Shown here piece by piece: positions 58,464 through 64,000 of a stretch of DNA of 64,000 nucleotides. Source of the DNA: Ruminococcus sp. NK3A76. Lineage in GTDB: Bacteria > Bacillota > Clostridia > Oscillospirales > Ruminococcaceae. The notes beneath the pieces were generated by a model. That model was not told the origin of the DNA. It saw nothing but the letters and a program-made list of their open reading frames with translations, and made no database searches. The translations under genes and the position numbers were made by a program. Where the stretch lies: assembly GCF_000686125.1 (NCBI RefSeq), contig NZ_JMMA01000002.1, positions 3,410,001 to 3,474,000 of the forward strand, in the 5' to 3' direction. Position 1 is the first letter of the stretch, and every line of letters starts with the position of its first letter.

Positions 58464-60008
58464 TTATGCTTGGTAGCACTTGAACATTTCCTCTGTCAAT
58501 GCCTTGTCCTCGTCGTTTTGCTTTGTGATAAGGCTTACTACCGGAACTACCACAAGGCCTAACAGCATGGTGAATGCACCTGCGTTAACGGGAGAAGCAA
58601 GGTTGAGCTCGCCGAGCTTTGTGGGAGCGTCGGAGATGATGCCGAATGTGTAGATGAGCATATGCACTACAGTTATGCCGACACCGCAGATGAAGCTCGC
58701 CATAACGGCTGCCTTTGTAACGCCCTTCCAGAAAAGGCCGTACATAAAGGGAGCAAGGAAAGCACCTGCCAGAGCGCCCCAGCTGATACCCATAAGGGAG
58801 GAGATGACCATTGTATCCTGCTTTGAACCTCTTAATGAATATACAGCTATAGATACCGAGATAAGGAGGAATACTGCGATGAATATCCTCATCGTGCGTA
58901 CTTCTTCCTTATCACTCATGTTCTTCTTAAGGGGCTTGATAAGGTCGATAGTGAGTGTCGAGCTCGATGTGAGAACGAGCGATGAAAGTGTTGACATAGA
59001 TGCTGAGAGAACGAGCACTATGATAAGTGCGAACAGTCCGCTTGAGAGCGAATCCATCATCGAGGGAACGATAGCATCAAAGCCCTCGACAGGTGCGCCT
59101 GCTTCGTTTGCGTCCATAAACAGTCTGCCAAAGCCGCCTAAGAAGTAGCAGCCGCCTGCAACGACTACAGCGAACACTGTAGAAACTACTGTACCTGTGA
59201 CAACTGCCTTGTCGTCCTTGATAGCGTAGAACTTCTGCACCATCTGAGGAAGACCCCATGTGCCGAGCGATGTGAGGATTATAACGCCCACAAGGTTTAC
59301 AGGGTCAGGACCCATGAGAGAGTTGTAAACTTCTGTGTTGCCATTTGCGTCGGGTATCACGCCCATAGCTTCGAGCGAGCCGGAGAAGCCGCCGTTGACA
59401 TTGAGCACAGCCACAACGACTGCAACAATGCCTATGAGCATTATTATGCCCTGGATAAAGTCGTTAAGAGCCGTAGCCTTATAGCCGCCCATGATAACAT
59501 ACACAGCGGTGAATATAGCCATAGCCACGATGCACCACTCATAGTCGATATGGAAGCTCTTTTCAAAAAGCCTTGAAAGGCCGTTATAAACTGATGCTGT
59601 GTAGGGAATAAGGAATATAAAGATTATGAGCGCCGAAACTGTTTTGAGCGTCTTGGAATTAAAACGCTTCTCAAAGAATTCGGGCATCGTCTTTGCATCT
59701 ATGTGCTTTGTCATAGCTCTTGTGCGCTTGCCGAGAATGAGCCACGCCAGGAGCGAGCCTATCACGGCATTGCCTATGCCTATCCATGTTGAAGCCACAC
59801 CGTATGCCCAGCCGAACTTGCCGGCATAGCCTACGAAGATAACAGCCGAGAAATAGCTCGTGCCGTATGCAAAGGCCGTGAACCACGGGCCGAGTGCTCT
59901 GCCGCCGAGCACGAAATCAGAAACGCTTGCTGTTTTCCTCTTGTAGTAAACACCGATACCCACCATAAGTATCAGGTACACGCAGAGGACGATCCACCTT
60001 GTTACCAT
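58464..60008 (-). CDS. Sodium:solute symporter (SSS family), PutP-like
   Basis: 514-aa integral membrane protein with about 13 helices, importing a solute with sodium. FVLGGRALGPWFTAFAYGTS and YFSAVIFVGYAG near the N-terminus and LSASMSTLSSLVLTSSSTLT are close to the sodium/proline symporter group. Conserved Ser/Thr residues in that last motif form the second sodium site in the family. Substrate proline is likely but unproven. GGCAGG precedes the ATG. Confidence 0.9.
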   Translation of the reverse strand: MVTRWIVLCVYLILMVGIGVYYKRKTASVSDFVLGGRALGPWFTAFAYGTSYFSAVIFVGYAGKFGWAYGVASTWIGIGNAVIGSLLAWLILGKRTRAMTKHIDAKTMPEFFEKRFNSKTLKTVSALIIFIFLIPYTASVYNGLSRLFEKSFHIDYEWCIVAMAIFTAVYVIMGGYKATALNDFIQGIIMLIGIVAVVVAVLNVNGGFSGSLEAMGVIPDANGNTEVYNSLMGPDPVNLVGVIILTSLGTWGLPQMVQKFYAIKDDKAVVTGTVVSTVFAVVVAGGCYFLGGFGRLFMDANEAGAPVEGFDAIVPSMMDSLSSGLFALIIVLVLSASMSTLSSLVLTSSSTLTIDLIKPLKKNMSDKEEVRTMRIFIAVFLLISVSIAVYSLRGSKQDTMVISSLMGISWGALAGAFLAPFMYGLFWKGVTKAAVMASFICGVGITVVHMLIYTFGIISDAPTKLGELNLASPVNAGAFTMLLGLVVVPVVSLITKQNDEDKALTEEMFKCYQA

Positions 60009-60108
60009 TTTTGATATCTACCTGCCTTTATTCCCCGTTAAGGGGTATTTGATGATTTGTTATTCTGCTTTAACGTTTTTATGCTTTCAATCGCTAAAGC
60101 ACTTCTCT

Positions 60109-60137
60109 ATTATACTACATCACAAGGCGGTTGTCAA
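60109..60137 (-). promoter_or_regulatory. Promoter of the symporter
   Basis: Minus strand TTGACA (60137-60132), 17 bp, TATAAT (60114-60109), leaving a leader of about 95 nt. A further stem CCCCAC...GTGAGGGG lies upstream at 60190-60223. Confidence 0.83.
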
Positions 60138-60231
60138 GGGATTTTTGACAAAAAACAAGGTTTTCCACGCATATCTTCAAGCATATGAAAAGCCCCCCAC
60201 GGGAAGCTGTCTCCTGTGAGGGGAATACTAA

Positions 60232-60405
60232 GGGCAACACCGCCGGGCCACCGGCGGATACCTTTGCACGCCATCCACTTGCAAATTTTCCGTCATATTA
60301 CCCAAATTTACCTTGAAATACGTTAGTATTCCTGCGGTAAATTTAGCCAATCTGACGAAAAATTTGACTGCGTGTCTGACGTACAATGGCCCAGCGGTGT
60401 TGCCT
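60232..60405. repeat. Interspersed hairpin repeat, copy 4
   Basis: 174 bp, almost identical to copy 3 except at the outer stem, where CACAACCA/TGGTTGTG is replaced by CCGGGCCA/TGGCCCAG, so pairing is largely kept. Begins 7 bp after the GNAT stop on the minus strand. Confidence 0.87.
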
Positions 60406-60412
60406 AAGTATC

Positions 60413-60901
60413 TTAAAACGTTCTTCTCATCTGATACCACCTGACGCCGCCTATCACCGAGCCGTCGGATATGCCTTCGTTTACAAAACTGAATTTCTCG
60501 TAGTAGGGGATAAGCAGTTCCTTGCAGGTAAGCACGGCACCTCGTCTGCCATGGGCTCTTGCCTGCGAGAGAAAGCCCTTGATAAGCTGCCCGGCGTACC
60601 CTCTGCGCCTGTAGCCGGGGAGGGTGTTAAGGCCGAATATCATCTGCCATGCGCCGTTCTCATCGTGCAGGGCAGAGTCTGAATACATCTCGTCTGTCAG
60701 GTCTGGTGCATCGGTCACAAAGCCGTCTATGAACGAGACTATCTTGCCGCTGTCTTCACACAGCAGCAGGAAATGCTCGGGATATGCTTTGAGCCGCCCA
60801 CGAAACTGCTCTTTTCCTGCCGCCTGCTCGGGCGGAAAGCAGCTGCTCTCTATCGCAGCTATCTCATCAAGGTCGTTTATATCAGCTTTACGCAATATCA
60901 C
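60413..60901 (-). CDS. GNAT-family N-acetyltransferase
   Basis: 162 aa, acetyl-CoA-dependent transferase with motif A LNTLPGYRRRGYAGQLI (R-x-x-G-x-A pyrophosphate loop) and a C-terminal YYEKFSFVNEG typical of the superfamily. N-terminal ILRKADINDLDEIAAIESSC is standard. Substrate unknown. Its start overlaps the ABC ATPase stop region by 14 bp, so it is read as part of the exporter operon. Confidence 0.85.
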   Translation of the reverse strand: MILRKADINDLDEIAAIESSCFPPEQAAGKEQFRGRLKAYPEHFLLLCEDSGKIVSFIDGFVTDAPDLTDEMYSDSALHDENGAWQMIFGLNTLPGYRRRGYAGQLIKGFLSQARAHGRRGAVLTCKELLIPYYEKFSFVNEGISDGSVIGGVRWYQMRRTF

Positions 60902-61574
60902 GTTTACACCCCTTTTCCAAAGATAAATGTCCGCCGTCTATGCGGTAGACCGTGTCGGCATATTCGGCTGCCGCACGGTCGTGTGAAACGATGATGACCG
61001 CCGCACCGTTTGATGCCGTGTCACGGAGAAGTGTCAGCAGCAGGTGGGTGTTTTCATCATCGAGATCGTTTGTCGGCTCGTCGGCAAAGACTACTGCCGG
61101 CGAATTTATAAGCGCCCTTGCAGCAGACAGCCGCCGCAGCTCGCCGCCCGAGAGCTCATCGGGGTAGGCTTTTTCGAGCCCTGTAAGCCCTGTGAGAGCT
61201 ATCAGCTCGTCTGCTTTCTGCCCGGCGTTCTCAGTCTTTGCAAGCGATGCCGGCAGGAGGATATTCTCTCTGACAGTGAGCGAAGACAAAGCGCCGTGCC
61301 CCTGGGGGATATAGCCTATATCTGAACTGCGAAAGCGTGACAGCTCGCTGTCGGAAAGCGTAAAGATATCACGCCCGTCATAGGTCACGCTGCCGCTGGT
61401 AGGTGTTATGAGCCCTGAGAGGATATTTACAAGCGTTGTCTTGCCGCTGCCCGAACGCCCTGTGATGAGCGTCACCCTGCCGCCTTCTATCCCGATATCG
61501 GCCGGGTGCAGGGCAGTCACATCACGCCTGCCTGTTTTGTAGCTTTTGCTTAAGTTTTCTGCTGTGATAGTCAC
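60888..61574 (-). CDS. ABC transporter ATPase, MacB/LolD-like
   Basis: 228 aa with Walker A GRSGSGKT, the PQG Q-loop, signature LSGGELRRLSAARAL, Walker B VVFADEPTNDLD and H-loop VSHD. Works with the permease encoded immediately upstream (0 bp gap). MacB/LolD-type transporters move lipoproteins, peptides or envelope components by mechanotransmission. Specific substrate unknown. Confidence 0.92.
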   Translation of the reverse strand: MTITAENLSKSYKTGRRDVTALHPADIGIEGGRVTLITGRSGSGKTTLVNILSGLITPTSGSVTYDGRDIFTLSDSELSRFRSSDIGYIPQGHGALSSLTVRENILLPASLAKTENAGQKADELIALTGLTGLEKAYPDELSGGELRRLSAARALINSPAVVFADEPTNDLDDENTHLLLTLLRDTASNGAAVIIVSHDRAAAEYADTVYRIDGGHLSLEKGCKRDIA

Positions 61575-62777
61575 CTAATCACCCTCCTTCAGTATCCTGC
61601 CGGTGTCATTGTGGCTGAGCTTGTATGCTGCGAATAAAGATGCGAGCGTGCCTGTGGCTATTACAGCAAGAGCCGCCGTAAGCGCATACACAGCCGCCTT
61701 GAAAACCCCCGGCGAGAGATATGGCAGGCCTGTTTTTTGCTCTATAAGGCTGCCGAATGGCAGCACGGCTGCACAGGCAAGCGCAAGCCCTGTGACAGCG
61801 CCCACAGCGCATACGGCAACGCTTTCCGAAAGGACGAGCGCTGCTAACTGTCTGCGTGAAAAGCCGCTTATGCGCAGGACTGCGAATTCTTTCTTCCTTG
61901 TGCTGACAAGTGATGTGAATGCCGCTGTGAGTATCACGGCTGCGAGCACCCACACTGCCGCAATGAGCACCCTGATGCCGTTTGATATGACAGAGAGCCT
62001 GTCGGCGGTCGAGGTTATCATTGAGCGTGTGCGCACAGCCTGCACGCCGTCTACCGAAAGATTTATATTCCCTGCGACCTCGCTTATATCATAGCCGTCC
62101 CTGACCTTGATGTAGACGGAGGATATAACGTCCTCGGGGCTTTGCTTTGCAAGCACGCCTATGCCTTTTTGCTGAGAGGCCTTTATAAGCGTTTTGACTG
62201 TCTCGGGGGTGGTGTATATAGCCGTGTCGAGGCCTGTGCCTGTTGCATCGAGCTTGCCTACGGCCTTGCATTCTACCCCGTAGAGCTTAAGGGTGTGCCC
62301 CACTCTTGTTGAGAGCGATGAGCCGACTATTATCTCATTCTCGCCGAGAGTGCCTGTATAGCTTTGGCGCAGCCAGGGCTTTATGGTAAAGTCGCTGTCC
62401 TCATCAAAGCCTATTATCTGAACCTGCACAGTGCAGCACTCGGCATTTGCAGAAACGAGGAAATACTGCGGCGAGACGAGCTCAACGCCGTCAATATTCG
62501 CAATCTTATCCTGCACCGACTTGTCCATATAGAAATACCCCGGCGTGCCCTGCAGGAGTATGTTTTCAAGGTCAATTTTTGCCTGTGCGTCCTCGGGGAC
62601 GACTATTATATCAGCACCGAGCCGCTGCTCCAAGCTGGTAAGACCGTTTTGCAAGCTGGCCGCTGCGACCTGACCGCCGAAGATAGCCGCTGTCATGAAC
62701 AGGGCTATGAGCACGAGCGCTGTTGTGCGCACCGGCTTGTGTATCAGGTTTTTGAGCGGCAGCTTTGTGATGCTCAT
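61575..62777 (-). CDS. ABC transporter permease, FtsX/MacB-like
   Basis: 400 aa: one N-terminal membrane helix (about 17-38), a large extracytoplasmic MacB-PCD-like domain (40-260), and three C-terminal helices, with STRKKEFAVLRISGFSRRQL, the typical FtsX-superfamily turn. ATG overlaps the stop of the DUF4418 gene (ATGA). Partner of the ATPase at 60888. Confidence 0.9.
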   Translation of the reverse strand: MSITKLPLKNLIHKPVRTTALVLIALFMTAAIFGGQVAAASLQNGLTSLEQRLGADIIVVPEDAQAKIDLENILLQGTPGYFYMDKSVQDKIANIDGVELVSPQYFLVSANAECCTVQVQIIGFDEDSDFTIKPWLRQSYTGTLGENEIIVGSSLSTRVGHTLKLYGVECKAVGKLDATGTGLDTAIYTTPETVKTLIKASQQKGIGVLAKQSPEDVISSVYIKVRDGYDISEVAGNINLSVDGVQAVRTRSMITSTADRLSVISNGIRVLIAAVWVLAAVILTAAFTSLVSTRKKEFAVLRISGFSRRQLAALVLSESVAVCAVGAVTGLALACAAVLPFGSLIEQKTGLPYLSPGVFKAAVYALTAALAVIATGTLASLFAAYKLSHNDTGRILKEGD

Positions 62778-63184
62778 TCTTCCTTGCCCGAGCGCAGCAG
62801 GCCTATCACCGCATCAATGCCAGAGATGACAGTGAGCACAGAGGCCGCCGCTATTACTTCGGGCTTGAATATCGTGTGGCAGCGCATGGTGTCCATCATG
62901 CACAGGTCGATCACTGTGCCGGGAATGAATATCACCGAGACTGAGACTGCGAATAAGCCAAAAGCTATGCCTGCCTTGACGCCCCTGCCGGGTATGAACA
63001 CCCGGAGGAGTGACAGGAACACGAGCACTGCCGCCGAAAGTGTGACTGCATTCTGCGCCCAGTGGCAGACCATGTGTCTTTCCTCGCCGTCGCCGCACGC
63101 TTTGAAAAACGTCAGAGCCCCTATTAGCAGCACTGCTGCCGTGAGGGCTTCTGCTATGCCGAAAATGTTTCCTTTTATCTTCAT
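62774..63184 (-). CDS. DUF4418-family membrane protein
   Basis: 136 aa with four hydrophobic segments and the paired-cysteine motifs MVCHWAQNAV and CMMDTMRCHTIFKPE, which define the DUF4418 family as I know it. Start ATG at 63184 with AAGGA upstream. Co-occurs with a MacB-like permease and ATPase in Clostridia; the Cys/His motifs hint at metal or thiol chemistry but this is inference. Confidence 0.82.
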   Translation of the reverse strand: MKIKGNIFGIAEALTAAVLLIGALTFFKACGDGEERHMVCHWAQNAVTLSAAVLVFLSLLRVFIPGRGVKAGIAFGLFAVSVSVIFIPGTVIDLCMMDTMRCHTIFKPEVIAAASVLTVISGIDAVIGLLRSGKEE

Positions 63185-63335
63185 TTTGTGTTGTCCTTTT
63201 ATGTGTTTATATACTGCCGGCACAGACTGACAAGCTCTATACCATATCTGTCTTTGCTGTAACTCTGGTGCGGATAAAGGTGGGTCTGTGGTGATACGGT
63301 ATAGCGCCTGTCGGCCTGCGCTGACAGCTTGTTTA

Positions 63336-64000
63336 TCAGATGTTGTATTCAGGCTGCGGAAGTGCCTGTGCAAGCTCAAAGAATTCAAGTATGCTCTTTC
63401 TGAGTGCCAAAAACTCAGTTCCGCCTCTGTGTCTCGGCCTTGGCAGGTCAACGTCTATTATCTTGCTTATCTTGCCGGGGCGAGGGGTCATTATGACTAT
63501 CCTGTCGCTCAGGTATATCGCCTCGTCGATGTCGTGTGTGACGAGTATCATAGTCGTGCCGTTTTCCTTCCAGAGCTCAAGCAGCTTGTCCTGTAGGTCG
63601 CTTCTTGTGAAGGAATCGAGCGCACCCATAGGCTCATCGAGCAGCAGTGCCTTAGGCTCGTTTATAAGCGCTCTTGCAATAGCCACACGCTGCGCCATGC
63701 CGCCGGATATCTGGTGGGGGTAGGATTTTTCAAAGCCGTCAAGCCCGACCATGCTGATGTATTTGCTTATCTTGTCTTTGTTTGACTTGAAGACCTTGCG
63801 TGCTTTAAGGCCGTATGAGATGTTGTTTTCCACTGTCAGCCAGGGGAACAGACCGCCCTGCTGGAATACATAGCCTCTCTCGGGAGATACGTCCTTTATC
63901 GGGTCGCCGTCTATCGTAAGACCGCCTGCCTGAGGCTTGTCAAGCCCTGCTATGAGCCGAAGCAGGGTAGTCTTGCCGCAGCCCGAAGGACCTATTATGG
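63336..64000 (-). CDS. ABC importer ATPase, NitT/TauT type (start beyond window)
   Basis: The window holds the C-terminal 221 residues. Walker A GPSGCGKTT lies at the right edge, then VFQQGGLFPWLTVENN, signature ISGGMAQRVAIARAL, Walker B LLLDEPMGALD, and VTHDIDEAIYLSDRIVIM; the Q-loop and D-loop wording match SsuB/TauB/NrtD proteins for sulfonate, taurine, nitrate or thiamine-precursor uptake. Substrate cannot be told without the binding protein. The 151 bp to the DUF4418 gene show no promoter that I can identify. Confidence 0.92.
   Translation of the reverse strand, partial: IIGPSGCGKTTLLRLIAGLDKPQAGGLTIDGDPIKDVSPERGYVFQQGGLFPWLTVENNISYGLKARKVFKSNKDKISKYISMVGLDGFEKSYPHQISGGMAQRVAIARALINEPKALLLDEPMGALDSFTRSDLQDKLLELWKENGTTMILVTHDIDEAIYLSDRIVIMTPRPGKISKIIDVDLPRPRHRGGTEFLALRKSILEFFELAQALPQPEYNI

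Noticed and set aside
1-64000. tRNA or rRNA genes
   Set aside because: I looked for cloverleaf signatures (GGTTCGAATC-like T-arms with acceptor stems) in intergenic gaps on both strands and saw none; not tested by program.

Overview
The window looks like chromosome from a motile, anaerobic, plant-fibre-using member of the Oscillospiraceae (Ruminococcus-like Clostridia). Support: GC near 50%, strong AGGAGG-type ribosome sites, FliY instead of FliN, no outer-ring genes (flgH/flgI), VanZ, CoaX plus a PanT-type ECF transporter, and a membrane-anchored cellulase, alpha-galactosidase and CotH lipoprotein. The genus is inference.

Layout. 1-1757 (minus): queD-queE-folE for queuosine precursors, behind a sigma-A promoter and a probable preQ1-I riboswitch. 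1771-2165: a 176-bp hairpin repeat abutting a broken secreted-protein gene. 2735-6350: a coiled-coil secreted protein, then GT2, Wzt and Wzm for surface polysaccharide export. 6608-8563: a Fic-N-terminus-like mini-ORF and a regulator plus three small membrane proteins. 8625-17276: lactate dehydrogenase, a SUKH-like protein, class II aldolase, VanZ, CCA-adding enzyme, GH36 alpha-galactosidase and coaBC. 17548-19274: panT and coaX. 19320-23592: two near-duplicate flagellin genes flanked on each side by two copies of a type I toxin/antisense-RNA-like locus (one copy truncated). 23673-29954: GH5 cellulase, aldo/keto reductase, CotH lipoprotein and an HD-GYP protein. 30200-57736: one flagellar gene run: flgB flgC fliE-fliK flgD, a TIGR02530-type gene, flgE flbD motA motB fliM fliY fliO-fliR flhB flhA fliA flgF flgG, an unknown gene, a second FliK-like/FlhB-like pair (ylqG/ylqH type) and a PilZ gene. 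57839-64000: a small membrane protein, a sodium/solute symporter, GNAT, an ABC exporter with DUF4418, and the start of a NitT/TauT-type ATPase.

How it fits together. FliA encoded at 51989 is the likely sigma factor for the two flagellin promoters (TTTAAA-N15-CGAT). Both flagellin leaders carry a GGA-loop hairpin and a GGA-containing Shine-Dalgarno, the arrangement used for CsrA control of hag in Bacillus. The motor appears unusual: no che genes, cheY, fliL, flhF or flhG lie at their usual operon positions; FliM lacks the N-terminal CheY-binding peptide; and both FliY CheC-type sites read ExxS rather than ExxN. A PilZ protein at the operon end and an HD-GYP protein just upstream suggest c-di-GMP rather than CheY input (inference). 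flhA is split by a +2 frameshift inside a (TA)4 tract, so motility may be off or switchable, or the read may contain an error.

Two non-coding families run through the window: a 174-176-bp near-palindromic repeat (four full copies, one 49-bp derivative) whose outer stem covaries between copies, and modular intergenic patches of TTAACTG-like direct repeats plus short GC hairpins. I saw no tRNA, rRNA, CRISPR array or transposase gene.
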